This document shows positions 28,886 through 37,749 of a stretch of 51,667 bases of DNA, one piece after another. The notes below the pieces were generated by a model. That model made no database searches, had not been told where the DNA came from, and was given only the letters and a program-made list of their open reading frames with translations. The translations under genes were made by a program, and so were the position numbers. The DNA is from an uncultured Bacteroidota bacterium (GTDB lineage Bacteria; Bacteroidota; Bacteroidia; Flavobacteriales; Flavobacteriaceae). Within the stretch, counting starts at the first letter, position 1. Each line of letters opens with the position of its first letter. Location: the NCBI GenBank assembly GCA_902560025.1, contig CACEKL010000005.1, positions 1-51,667 on the forward strand. Reading direction: 5' to 3'.

Positions 28886-28911
28886 TATATTCATAAAATA
28901 TTCATGGATTA

Positions 28912-31692
28912 ATGGAGAACTCGAAGAATCTTTTTTTGTTGGATGCTTATGCATTAATTTATAGAGGATATTATGCTTTCATTAAAAATCCAAGAATTAA
29001 TTCAAAAGGCACTGACACTTCTGCTATTTTAGGTTTTATGAATTCTTTATTTGAGATAATAAGAACACAAAACCCAGATTACTTAGCAGTTGCATTTGAT
29101 AAAGGTGGATCTGTGACACGATCTGAAATGTTTGAAGAATACAAGAGCAACAGAGATAAAACACCTGAACCAATTCTTGTTGCAATTCCATATATAAAAG
29201 AAATTTTAGAAGGAATGAAAATTCCCATTCTTGAAAAAGAAGGTTTTGAAGCAGATGACATTATTGGAACTGTTGCAAAAGATGCTGAAGAGAATAATTT
29301 TAAAGTTTATATGGTTACTCCCGATAAGGACTTTGCTCAACTAGTTTCGGATAATATTTTTTTATGTAAACCTGCTAGAATGGGTAATAGCATGGAAATC
29401 TGGGGAGTTGATGAAGTTAAAGATAAATTTGAGGTTGAATCGCCTGATCAAGTTATTGATTATCTTGGAATGATGGGAGACTCAGTTGATAATATTCCTG
29501 GACTTCCTGGGGTTGGTGATAAAACTGCAAAAAAGTTTATCAAACAATATGGAAGTTTAGAAAATTTACTTCAGAATGCTCATGAAGTAACAGGTAAGCT
29601 TGGTGAAAAGATAATTGATAATAAAGAATTAGGTGTATTGTCAAAGAAATTAGCAAAAATTATTTTAGATGTACCAATAGATTATAATCTAGATGAATTT
29701 AAATTGTCAGATCCAGATAAAGAGATAGTCTTAAAAGTTTTTGACGAGCTAGAATTTAGGAGAATAAAAGAGACTTTTTTTAAAATTTTTGGAACTAATT
29801 CTAACCAATTAGAAGAAAAAGGTGCTGAAGTTGTCCAGGGAGATTTGTTTAGTGAAACCTATAATTTAGAATCTAATAAAGACAGTTTAAATGGTTCAAA
29901 GTCAATATATCAAAGAATAGAGTCATTTGAAGAGTTAAAACTATTAGTAGAGAAAATGATGAAGCAGGAAATTGTAGCATTTGACACTGAAACAGAAGGT
30001 TTAAATGCACTGGAAACAGATATTGTTGGAATCTCATTTTCTTGGCAAAAGGGAATAGGTTATTATTTACCTATAAAAAATAATAAATCAGCCCATGAAA
30101 AATCATTTGAAATTTTAAGACCCTTTTTTGAATCTACTGAAATTATTAAAGTTGGACACAACATAAAATTTGACATACAAGTATTACACAAGTATAATGT
30201 TAAAGTATCGTCCCCAATATATGATACAATGGTTGCGCATTACCTTATTAATCCAGATATGAGACATAATCTAGATACCCTCTCTGAATCATACCTTAAT
30301 TATTCTCCAATTTCAATAGAATCTTTAATAGGAAAGAAAGGAAAAAATCAAATATCAATGAGGGATGTTTCAATTGATAAAATTACAGATTATGCAAGTG
30401 AAGATTCAGATATCACTCTTCAGCTGAAAAGTATTTTTGACAAAGAGATTGAAGTCAATAATTTAAGTAAGATTTTTTATGATATTGAGATTCCGATGAT
30501 TAATGTATTAAGCGAGATGGAAACAGAGGGGATAAAAATAGATACCAGTTATCTAGAAAAACTGGATAAAGAATTTGAAGAAGACTTGGAAAAATTAAAA
30601 AAAGAAATCTTCAAAAAATCTGGTGAAGAGTTTAATCTAAATTCACCCAAACAACTAGGTGAAATTTTATTTGATAAGTTAAAACTAGTTAGCAAGCCAA
30701 AAAAAACTAAAACTGGTCAATATTCTACTTCAGAAGAAGTTCTTTCAAGTTTAGCTAATGATCATAAGATCATAGAGGATATTCTTGAGTGGAGATCTCT
30801 TGATAAACTTCAAAATACTTATGTAAAATCACTACCTAATGAGGTAAGTAGTTTAACTAATAGAGTCCATAGTAGTTTTAATCAAACCGTAACTACAACA
30901 GGGAGGCTTTCTAGCAATAACCCTAATTTGCAAAACATTCCAATAAGAACTGCAAACGGTCAGAAAATCAGAAGAGCTTTCATACCTAGAGGTAGTGATT
31001 ATATATTGATGGCAGCTGACTATTCTCAAATTGAGTTAAGAGTAATCGCATCTATGAGTAATGAAAAGAATATGATTGATGCTTTTGTAAATAATCAAGA
31101 TATTCATACAATGACTGCCTCTAAAATATACAATGTTGACCCAGAAAATGTAACACGTGAACAAAGGGGGAATGCAAAAACAGTAAATTTTGGAATTATA
31201 TACGGAGTTTCAGCATTTGGACTTAGCCAACAAACTGATCTAAATAGATCTGAATCCAAAGTTATGATTGATAACTATTTCATAAACTATCCTGGTTTAA
31301 AAAAATATATGTCTGATCAAATTGATTTTGCAAGAAACAATGGATATGTTGAAACTATAATGGGTAGGAGAAGATATCTCCAGAATATCAATTCTCAAAA
31401 TAATATGCTTAGAAGCAGTTCTGAAAGAAATGCAATAAACGCTCCTATTCAAGGTAGTGCTGCCGATATTATCAAAATTGCTATGATAAATATTAATTCT
31501 GAGTTAAAAAAACAGTCTTTAAAATCAAAAATGCTTCTTCAAGTTCATGATGAGCTTGTATTTGATGTTCATAAATCTGAAAAAGATAAGATTAAAGATA
31601 TCGTTAAAACCACTATGGAATCTGCTGTTAAGCTAAAAGTCCCTCTAAAAATTGACCTAGAATTTGGTAAAAACTGGTTAGAAGCACATTAA
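28912..31692 (+). CDS. polA: DNA polymerase I
   Basis: A 926-residue repair and Okazaki-fragment polymerase with all three domains. The 5' nuclease covers about residues 1-290 (LLDAYALIYRGYYAF, ADDIIGTVAK, DNIPGLPGVGDKTA). The 3'-5' exonuclease begins near residue 335 and retains the acidic DTE pair (AFDTETEGL), so proofreading is likely intact. Polymerase motifs are A (DYSQIELRVI, near 702), B (RGNAKTVNFGIIYG, near 752) and C (QVHDELVFDV, near 876). It is a single gene between divergent tadA and the ribosomal operon. Confidence 0.98.
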   Translation: MENSKNLFLLDAYALIYRGYYAFIKNPRINSKGTDTSAILGFMNSLFEIIRTQNPDYLAVAFDKGGSVTRSEMFEEYKSNRDKTPEPILVAIPYIKEILEGMKIPILEKEGFEADDIIGTVAKDAEENNFKVYMVTPDKDFAQLVSDNIFLCKPARMGNSMEIWGVDEVKDKFEVESPDQVIDYLGMMGDSVDNIPGLPGVGDKTAKKFIKQYGSLENLLQNAHEVTGKLGEKIIDNKELGVLSKKLAKIILDVPIDYNLDEFKLSDPDKEIVLKVFDELEFRRIKETFFKIFGTNSNQLEEKGAEVVQGDLFSETYNLESNKDSLNGSKSIYQRIESFEELKLLVEKMMKQEIVAFDTETEGLNALETDIVGISFSWQKGIGYYLPIKNNKSAHEKSFEILRPFFESTEIIKVGHNIKFDIQVLHKYNVKVSSPIYDTMVAHYLINPDMRHNLDTLSESYLNYSPISIESLIGKKGKNQISMRDVSIDKITDYASEDSDITLQLKSIFDKEIEVNNLSKIFYDIEIPMINVLSEMETEGIKIDTSYLEKLDKEFEEDLEKLKKEIFKKSGEEFNLNSPKQLGEILFDKLKLVSKPKKTKTGQYSTSEEVLSSLANDHKIIEDILEWRSLDKLQNTYVKSLPNEVSSLTNRVHSSFNQTVTTTGRLSSNNPNLQNIPIRTANGQKIRRAFIPRGSDYILMAADYSQIELRVIASMSNEKNMIDAFVNNQDIHTMTASKIYNVDPENVTREQRGNAKTVNFGIIYGVSAFGLSQQTDLNRSESKVMIDNYFINYPGLKKYMSDQIDFARNNGYVETIMGRRRYLQNINSQNNMLRSSSERNAINAPIQGSAADIIKIAMININSELKKQSLKSKMLLQVHDELVFDVHKSEKDKIKDIVKTTMESAVKLKVPLKIDLEFGKNWLEAH

Positions 31693-31727
31693 TTAGAAAA
31701 AAGTTTTTTTAAAATTCATTAAAATAG

Positions 31728-31735
31728 TACATTTG
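31728..31735 (+). promoter_or_regulatory. -7 promoter element of the rplM-rpsI-rpsB-tsf operon
   Basis: TACATTTG matches TAnnTTTG, 26 bases before the rplM ATG. A T-rich run (31704-31710) rather than a clear TTTG sits at the -33 distance. It lies in the 69-base gap after polA. Confidence 0.6.
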
Positions 31736-31761
31736 CACGCCAAGAATTAATAATAATATTA

Positions 31762-32217
31762 ATGACTAAGACTAGTTATAAGACAATTTCGGCAAACAGA
31801 AAGACAGTTAATAAGGAGTGGGTTCTTGTTGATGCCTCTGAATTACCATTAGGTAGAACAGCATCTATTGTTGCTAAACTATTAAGAGGTAAACACAAGA
31901 CTAATTTTACTCCCCATGTTGATTGTGGTGATAATGTTGTAGTAATCAATGCCGATAAAGTATCTTTATCAGGAGACAAGTGGTCACAAAAGCAATATAT
32001 AAGCCACACTGGATATCCAGGGGGTCAGAGAATCATTACTGCTGATAAACTTCACAAAAAAAATAATATTAAGCTTTTAGAGAAAGCAGTTAAAGGAATG
32101 CTTCCAAAAAACAAGCTAGGTGCAGATTTATTCAGAAACCTTAAAGTATTTCCAGGTTCTGAGCATGATCATGAAGCACAAAAACCAAAACCAATTGATG
32201 TTAATAGTAAAATATAA
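31762..32217 (+). CDS. rplM: 50S ribosomal protein L13
   Basis: A 151-residue large-subunit protein that helps nucleate early 50S assembly. It carries VLVDASELPLGRTASIVAKLLRGKHK, VINADKVSLSGDKW, the TGYPGG loop and AVKGMLPKNKLGADLFRNLKVFPGSEHDHEAQKP, all typical. First gene of a ribosomal operon. Its stop overlaps the rpsI ATG by one base (TAATG). Confidence 0.98.
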   Translation: MTKTSYKTISANRKTVNKEWVLVDASELPLGRTASIVAKLLRGKHKTNFTPHVDCGDNVVVINADKVSLSGDKWSQKQYISHTGYPGGQRIITADKLHKKNNIKLLEKAVKGMLPKNKLGADLFRNLKVFPGSEHDHEAQKPKPIDVNSKI

Positions 32218-32603
32218 TGGAAGTAATTCATAAAATAGGAAGAAGAAAAACATCTGTTGCGAGAGTTTACATGTCAGAAGGTAAAGGCAATATAACAGTT
32301 AATAAAAAATCTTACTCTGACTTTTTTAGCACAGCTACTCTTCAATACAAAATACTACAACCTTTTAACTTAACTGATACTAAGGACAAATTTGATCTAT
32401 CTGTCAACGTTAAAGGCGGCGGTGTAAATGGTCAAGCAGAAGCTGTAAGGCTTGCAATTTCAAGAGCCTTAGTTGAATTTAATGAAGAATTCAAATCTAC
32501 ATTAAAGGCAGAAGGCTTAATGACTAGAGATCCTAGAATGGTTGAAAGAAAGAAATTTGGACAGAAAAAAGCTAGAAAGAAATTCCAATTCTCAAAAAGA
32601 TAA
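32217..32603 (+). CDS. rpsI: 30S ribosomal protein S9
   Basis: A 128-residue small-subunit protein whose C-terminal tail reaches the P-site tRNA. Seen are IGRRKTSVARVYMSEGKGNITVN, the GGGVNGQAEAVRLAISRAL segment, and the basic tail GQKKARKKFQFSKR ending in the conserved Lys-Arg. It is coupled to rplM by a one-base overlap and followed by rpsB after 3 bases. Confidence 0.98.
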   Translation: MEVIHKIGRRKTSVARVYMSEGKGNITVNKKSYSDFFSTATLQYKILQPFNLTDTKDKFDLSVNVKGGGVNGQAEAVRLAISRALVEFNEEFKSTLKAEGLMTRDPRMVERKKFGQKKARKKFQFSKR

Positions 32604-32606
32604 TAT

Positions 32607-33374
32607 ATGGCAAATAAGGAAGTTAAAGAATTATTGGATGCTGGTGTTCACTTTGGACATCTAACTAGAAAATGGAATCCTAATATGGCTCCATATATTT
32701 ACATGGAAAGAAATGGGATACACATTATTAACCTCTATAAAACAGCTGCAAAACTTGATGATGCTGTTAATGCGCTAAAAAAAATTGTATTATCTGGGAG
32801 AAAAGTTCTATTTGTAGCAACTAAAAAACAAGCTAAAGATATTGTAGCTGAAAAAGCAAGTTCTGTTAATATGCCATACATTACTGAAAGATGGCCAGGT
32901 GGAATGCTAACTAATTTTGTTACAATTAGAAAAGCTGTCAAGAAGATGAATGCAATTGATAGAATGAAATCTGATGGTACATTTGAAACGCTTTCAAAAA
33001 AAGAAAAACTACAAGTAGATAGACAGAGAGCTAAACTTGAAAAGAACCTTGGTTCTATCTCTGAAATGACCAGACTACCTGGGGCTATATTTGTGGTAGA
33101 TACTTTAAATGAAAAAATATCTGTCCAAGAAGCTCAAAAGCTAAAAATTCCAATTTTTGCGATGGTTGACACCAACTCTGACCCTAATGATGTTGATTTT
33201 ATGATTCCTTCGAACGATGATGCTTCAAAATCTATTGAAAAAATTCTAGATATAGTTTGTAAGGCAATTCAAGAATCCTTAGATGAGAGAAAGAAAGAGA
33301 AAGAAATTGCTGAACAAAAAAAATTAGAAGAAGCAGCTGAAAGCACTGATGATGCTGATACTTCTGAAGAATAA
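32607..33374 (+). CDS. rpsB: 30S ribosomal protein S2
   Basis: A 255-residue small-subunit protein. Signature regions are LLDAGVHFGHLTRKWNPNM, VLFVATKKQAKDIV, ITERWPGGMLTNF and the C-terminal IFAMVDTNSDPNDVDFMIPSNDDA. An acidic, low-complexity tail (AEQKKLEEAAESTDDADTSEE) extends beyond the folded domain, a common feature in Bacteroidota. It is followed by tsf as in most bacteria. Confidence 0.98.
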   Translation: MANKEVKELLDAGVHFGHLTRKWNPNMAPYIYMERNGIHIINLYKTAAKLDDAVNALKKIVLSGRKVLFVATKKQAKDIVAEKASSVNMPYITERWPGGMLTNFVTIRKAVKKMNAIDRMKSDGTFETLSKKEKLQVDRQRAKLEKNLGSISEMTRLPGAIFVVDTLNEKISVQEAQKLKIPIFAMVDTNSDPNDVDFMIPSNDDASKSIEKILDIVCKAIQESLDERKKEKEIAEQKKLEEAAESTDDADTSEE

Positions 33375-33399
33375 AAATTAATCTTTAAATTTTACCAAA

Positions 33400-34221
33400 T
33401 TGAAAATAACTGCATCTGATGTAAACAAGTTAAGACAATCCACTGGAGCTGGAATGATGGATTGTAAAAAAGCTCTTGAGGAGTCTAACGGAGATTTTGA
33501 AAAAGCTGTTGAAATTCTTAGAAAAAAAGGTCAAAAAGTTGCTGCAAACAGAGCTGACAGAGAGTCTTCTGAAGGTGTTGTTTTAGCTAAAGTTAGTGAT
33601 GACAATACATATGGTATTATAGTTTCTCTAAACTGTGAAACAGACTTTGTTGCAAAAAACGAAGATTACATTGAACTAGCTCAAAGTCTTGCAGATCACG
33701 CATTGAATTTCACTGATAAGGACTCATTCCTTAATTCAGATTTTGATGGAATGAAAGTGTCAGATAAACTTTTAGAGCAAACTGGTGTTATTGGTGAGAA
33801 AATTGAAATAGGTTCTTTTGAATATTTAAGCTCTGAATTTGTTGGGTCATACATTCATGCAGGGAATAAAATAGCCTCAATTGTTGGTCTCTCACAAAAG
33901 TTTGATAATGCTAGTGAAGTTGCAAAAGACATTTCTATGCAAGTTGCTGCGATGAATCCAGTAGCACTAAATGAAGATGGTGTTAGTCAAGATATTATTG
34001 AAAAGGAAATTGAAATTGCAAAAGATCAATTAAGGCAAGAAGGAAAGCCAGAAGAAATGCTTGATAATATAGCCAAAGGAAAACTAAAAAAGTTTTTTAA
34101 GGAAAATACCCTTGTGAATCAACAATTCATAAAAGACAGTAAGCAAAGTATTTCTGATTATCTTAAATCTCAGTCAGAAAATGCTGAAGTAACAGGCTTT
34201 TCAAGAGTTGGACTAGTTTAA
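33400..34221 (+). CDS. tsf: translation elongation factor Ts
   Basis: A 273-residue nucleotide-exchange factor for EF-Tu. The N-terminal UBA-like domain (TASDVNKLRQSTGAGMMDCKKALEES) and the core TDFVAKNEDY and IHAGNKIASIV segments are clear. The start codon is TTG; the frame gives exactly the usual MKITASDV start, and the nearest in-frame ATG would delete the EF-Tu-contacting helix. An essential gene with a TTG start may be kept at reduced translation. Its stop directly abuts the stop of the convergent DUF3127 gene. Confidence 0.97.
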   Translation: MKITASDVNKLRQSTGAGMMDCKKALEESNGDFEKAVEILRKKGQKVAANRADRESSEGVVLAKVSDDNTYGIIVSLNCETDFVAKNEDYIELAQSLADHALNFTDKDSFLNSDFDGMKVSDKLLEQTGVIGEKIEIGSFEYLSSEFVGSYIHAGNKIASIVGLSQKFDNASEVAKDISMQVAAMNPVALNEDGVSQDIIEKEIEIAKDQLRQEGKPEEMLDNIAKGKLKKFFKENTLVNQQFIKDSKQSISDYLKSQSENAEVTGFSRVGLV

Positions 34222-34593
34222 CTAGAAAGGTAAGTCATCTTCTGTTAAATCATCATCTTTAGGAGGATTATCATTTTCTATAGGCAAGTCCTCAGGAGCA
34301 GAATCCATAACTTGGTCATCTAAAGATTCTATTCTCCAGCCTTGTATTGAATTGAAATATTTAATTCCTTGATCAGGACTCTCCCACTCTCTGCCTCTAA
34401 TATTGATTCCAATTCTCACAGTTTGTCCAATACTATAGTTGTCTAGTAACTCACAGTTATTTTGGATAAATTCAATCAAAATGTGCTGAGGGTATTGCTC
34501 TTCAGTTGTAAGGACAAGTTCTCTTTTTCTGAAACCGTTGTCTCCATATGTCTTGATATCACCAATTAGCTTTATTTTTCCTAATAATTCCAT
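34222..34593 (-). CDS. DUF3127 protein, OB-fold with SSB-like acidic tail
   Basis: A 123-residue protein matching DUF3127, a family frequent in Bacteroidota. Residues 1-100 look like a small OB-fold (GKIKLIGDIKTYGDNGFRKR, LIEFIQNNCELLDNY, GINIRGREWESP). A low-complexity acidic tail follows, ending DDLTEDDLPF, which closely resembles the C-terminal tip of single-stranded DNA-binding protein (DDDIPF type) that recruits repair and replication partners. Function is not established. It is the last of three genes with greA and a HIT gene; each junction overlaps by one base. Confidence 0.85.
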   Translation of the reverse strand: MELLGKIKLIGDIKTYGDNGFRKRELVLTTEEQYPQHILIEFIQNNCELLDNYSIGQTVRIGINIRGREWESPDQGIKYFNSIQGWRIESLDDQVMDSAPEDLPIENDNPPKDDDLTEDDLPF

Positions 34594-34982
34594 TATAAAT
34601 AAGATTTAATTTTTTCCATTATATCGACAAACTCATCATCACTTAATTTAATCTTTGAGTTAAACGACATATCATCCATCTTGTTGATTGGGATCAAATG
34701 TACATGAACATGGGGAACTTCCAGTCCTATTACACTTATTCCAATTCTTTGACAATCTACTGCTTTTTTTAGTGCTTCAGCAATTTTTTTTGAAAAAATC
34801 ATTAAGCCCTTATATGTTTCATCATCAAGATCAAACAGTTTATCTACTTCTTTTTTTGGAATACATAATGTATGACCTAATGCATTTGGATTTATATCAA
34901 GAAAAGCATAATAATTTTCATCTTCATAAATCTTATATGATGGTATTTCTCCTAGAATAATTTTTGTGAAAATTGATGCCAT
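34593..34982 (-). CDS. HIT-family nucleotide hydrolase/transferase
   Basis: A 129-residue protein with the histidine-triad motif VPHVHVHLIPIN near residues 98-109. The N-terminal FTKIILGEIPSYKIYEDENYYAFLDINP is typical of the HINT branch, which hydrolyses nucleoside phosphoramidates such as AMP-lysine. The physiological substrate is unknown. It overlaps greA and the DUF3127 gene by one base on each side, so the three are probably translated from one mRNA. Confidence 0.95.
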   Translation of the reverse strand: MASIFTKIILGEIPSYKIYEDENYYAFLDINPNALGHTLCIPKKEVDKLFDLDDETYKGLMIFSKKIAEALKKAVDCQRIGISVIGLEVPHVHVHLIPINKMDDMSFNSKIKLSDDEFVDIMEKIKSYL

Positions 34983-35455
34983 TATCTTGAAATTTCAAGA
35001 ATTTCAAATTTAACATTACCATTTGGTATTGAGATTTCTGCAGTATCTCCAACTTTTTTACCCAGCAGACCCTTTCCAATAGGAGAATCAACCGAAATTT
35101 TTCCTTTAGCCAGGTCTGCTTCACTTTGAGCAACTAATTTATACTCCATTGTAGCAGAATTATTAAGATTTTTAATTTTAACAGTAGATAGAACTAAGAC
35201 CTTTGATGTGTCAAGTTTAGATTCGTCTATAATTCTTGCATTTGAGAGTGTTTCTTCTAATTTAGAAATTTCAAGCTCTAAAAGACCCTGTGCTTCTTTT
35301 GCAGCATCATATTCTGCATTTTCGCTTAAATCACCTTTATCTCTTGCCTCAGCAATTGCCTGAGATGCACGCGGACGCTCAACATCTTTTAGATGATCTA
35401 ACTTCTTCCTTAGGTTTTTTAAGCCTTTTTCAGTATAGTATGATATCTTACTCAT
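34982..35455 (-). CDS. greA: transcription elongation factor GreA
   Basis: A 157-residue factor that rescues backtracked RNA polymerase by stimulating transcript cleavage. The N-terminal coiled coil carries the tip acids in DLSENAEYDAAKEAQG. The C-terminal FKBP-like domain includes DSPIGKGLLGKKVGDTAEI. I chose the ATG at 35455 (MSKISYYTEKGL), the usual GreA start, over an in-frame TTG two codons upstream. It starts just beyond a terminator hairpin belonging to the receptor gene upstream. Confidence 0.97.
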   Translation of the reverse strand: MSKISYYTEKGLKNLRKKLDHLKDVERPRASQAIAEARDKGDLSENAEYDAAKEAQGLLELEISKLEETLSNARIIDESKLDTSKVLVLSTVKIKNLNNSATMEYKLVAQSEADLAKGKISVDSPIGKGLLGKKVGDTAEISIPNGNVKFEILEISR

Positions 35456-35463
35456 ATTCAATG

Positions 35464-35487
35464 CAAAAATCCCCTATAAAAGGGGAT
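35464..35487 (-). terminator. intrinsic terminator after the TonB-dependent receptor gene
   Basis: On the minus strand a 6-bp stem, ATCCCC pairing with GGGGAT around the loop TTTTATA, is followed by a run of T. It lies 27 bases beyond the receptor's stop codon and just before greA, and would insulate greA from the riboswitch-controlled gene. The stem is short but G+C-rich for this genome. Confidence 0.75.
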
Positions 35488-35513
35488 ATTTACTCTAATT
35501 TACAAATTTTTGA

Positions 35514-37670
35514 TTAAAACTTAAAGTCTAAACCTACAAGGATATTGATCTCTGCTTGAGGATAGTAATATGTACCTTCATAAGTTTTAATTTGATTATC
35601 AGTTGGGACATCATAGGTATAGTAACCTCCATAACTTACATATTTAGAGTTAAATAAATTATTAACTAAAACCTTGAAGTTTATATCATCTGATAGTCCT
35701 TTAATACTCATTTTATGAATGAAGTTTAAATCATGAACAAAGAATGACTCTAATTTAGAAATTGGTGAATTAGTTTGTGCAAAATATTGTTCACTCACAT
35801 AATTAGATCTTAAAGAGATTATTACTTTCTCATTTGGGGAATAGTCAATTATGTTATTTGCTATAAAGCTTGGAGAATAGGCTAAATCTGTATTTCCATA
35901 GTTCTTAAGAATTCCATCAAAAATTGAATAAAAATCTTGGTTCTTATTACTACTAATTGAAAGATTAGTATTTAAATTTAGTTTAGAGCTTAAAGTAATG
36001 TTTGAGTCTAATTCAATTCCTAATCTATAAGACTCTCCAATGTTTCTTCTAATTTCATACCCATTAATATCTCTTTGGCCAGTTAACACAAGTTGATTAT
36101 CGTAGATCATATAAAAGGCATTAACATTAATGGAACTATTCTCTAATGTTAATTTCCAACCTAGTTCAAAATCATTTAACTTTTCTGCATCAGGACTCCC
36201 ATTAGCATAGTCAGTTCTTGTTGGCTCTCTTTGCGCTCTAGCATAAGAAAAATATATATTATTAGAATCATTTAAATTATAGAATAGTCCAAACTTTGGG
36301 TTGAAGAAATTAAACGTCTTATCTAGACGGCTAAAACCTTCCTCAACATAACCTGTAAAAACTGAATTAGCAGATATTCCTGCTTCATATTTTATATTTC
36401 TATACTGTAGATCACCATAAATAGATAATTTATCATTTAAATAATAGTCAATTTTAGCGAAAACATTAAACTCATTCTTATTTCCATAGTCATCGTAAAA
36501 TTTTTCCTTAAAGCTATAGCTGTTTTCAGAATTTGAATCTTGATCAATCCATAAATACTCTCCATAATGTTCACCAGAATATTTATTATATGAACCTCCA
36601 ATTGTAGAACTATATTTTATTGTTCTTTGATTTACACTAAAAATAAACCCATAAAAATCATTATCTAACCATCTTCTATCAATATAATCAGAGCTATCAT
36701 ATCCTACATTGTAATTCTCATAAAACCCTCTACCATATGTGTAATGGAGTCCAAAATTTGAAGTCCAACCACCTAAATAATTTTGATTCCAGTGGAGTTG
36801 GTAGTGATCTTGTTTGTAATTGTCAATCTGATCTTTATAATATAAAGTGTTTCCTTCTTCATCATAAAATTCTCCAGCCATATTATACTTCCTGTTTGAT
36901 TCTAAGGTTGCTGAATCTATTCCATACCAAGCTTGGTCTGTTATTTCATGACCCGCAAAATTTAATAATTTGACTAAAGTATTCTCATCTCTATAGATTC
37001 CTTGTAAAAAGTATGAGCGAAGGTTGGAACCTGATCTATCAATATAACCATCTGATTTAATCCTAGAGATTCTTCCTGATAACTCAAAATTATTAATAAA
37101 GCCTGTTGAAAAGCCAACTGAATTTTTAATTGTGTTATAACTTCCTAAGGTATTGTTAACTTCAAAAAAAGAATTTTCTGAAGCCGCATTTGTTTGAATA
37201 TTAATACTTCCCCCAAATGCACCAGGTCCATTTGTTGAAGTCCCCACTCCTCTTTGAACTTGAATACTTTCAATTGATGAGGCAAAGTCTGGTAGATCAA
37301 CCCAATAAACTTGCATTGACTCTGAGTCATTATATGGAACTCCATTAATAGTAACATTTACCCTAGTCTGATCTGAACCTCTAATTCTTATGGATGAGTA
37401 TCCAATACCTGAGCCAGAATCTGAATGACTAATTACAGATGGAGTGTTTTTTAAAAGAGTTGGAAGATCTTGGGCAAGATTAACTTTATCAAGATCTTGC
37501 TTAGTAACATTTACAAATGTTACTGGGGTATTATATTTTGCTTTAATAGCATTAACAGTAACCTCATCTAAATTAAGAGTTTTAATTAGAGAATCCTGGT
37601 CTTTTTGGTTAACTATTTCTTGTGAGAAAGATGATGTACTTATAAGTACAAGAAGTATATATTTTTTCAT
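35514..37670 (-). CDS. TonB-dependent outer membrane receptor, likely thiamine uptake
   Basis: A 718-residue receptor with a signal peptide (MKKYILLVLISTSSFSQ), a plug domain (about residues 45-165; LLKNTPSVISHSDSGSGIGYSSIRIRG, VQRGVGTSTNGPGAFGGSINIQT) and a 22-strand-type barrel ending INILVGLDFKF. By homology alone it looks FecA-like and could be taken for a siderophore receptor. A TPP riboswitch directly before its ATG points to thiamine or a thiamine precursor as the ligand. The PnuC-type transporter and kinase genes just upstream support this. No SusD partner is present. Confidence 0.93.
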   Translation of the reverse strand: MKKYILLVLISTSSFSQEIVNQKDQDSLIKTLNLDEVTVNAIKAKYNTPVTFVNVTKQDLDKVNLAQDLPTLLKNTPSVISHSDSGSGIGYSSIRIRGSDQTRVNVTINGVPYNDSESMQVYWVDLPDFASSIESIQVQRGVGTSTNGPGAFGGSINIQTNAASENSFFEVNNTLGSYNTIKNSVGFSTGFINNFELSGRISRIKSDGYIDRSGSNLRSYFLQGIYRDENTLVKLLNFAGHEITDQAWYGIDSATLESNRKYNMAGEFYDEEGNTLYYKDQIDNYKQDHYQLHWNQNYLGGWTSNFGLHYTYGRGFYENYNVGYDSSDYIDRRWLDNDFYGFIFSVNQRTIKYSSTIGGSYNKYSGEHYGEYLWIDQDSNSENSYSFKEKFYDDYGNKNEFNVFAKIDYYLNDKLSIYGDLQYRNIKYEAGISANSVFTGYVEEGFSRLDKTFNFFNPKFGLFYNLNDSNNIYFSYARAQREPTRTDYANGSPDAEKLNDFELGWKLTLENSSINVNAFYMIYDNQLVLTGQRDINGYEIRRNIGESYRLGIELDSNITLSSKLNLNTNLSISSNKNQDFYSIFDGILKNYGNTDLAYSPSFIANNIIDYSPNEKVIISLRSNYVSEQYFAQTNSPISKLESFFVHDLNFIHKMSIKGLSDDINFKVLVNNLFNSKYVSYGGYYTYDVPTDNQIKTYEGTYYYPQAEINILVGLDFKF

Positions 37671-37673
37671 TTT

Positions 37674-37745
37674 AAATTCCTTTCACAGTATTACCTGTCT
37701 AAGTTCTATGGGTTTAATCTCAGCTTATTCTAAGCACCCCAATTC
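37674..37745 (-). promoter_or_regulatory. TPP riboswitch (THI element)
   Basis: The minus-strand leader contains the conserved TPP aptamer parts in order: GGGGTGC (P2 5' side), a P3 hairpin GCTTA-GAA-TAAGC, the thi-box core CTGAGA (37718-37723), ACCC (P2 3' side), and the pyrophosphate-sensing arm with hairpin CAGGTAATACTG. A 5-bp P1 (GAATT with AATTT) closes it. P1 ends three bases before the receptor's ATG, so TPP binding would most simply block translation initiation. The element begins right after the stop codon of the NadR-like gene. Confidence 0.93.
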
Positions 37746-37749
37746 GGAT

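Noticed and set aside
35514..37670. Reading the TonB-dependent receptor as a ferric-siderophore transporter
   Set aside because: Homology alone is compatible, but the TPP riboswitch in its leader and the PnuC-type neighbour make thiamine more likely.
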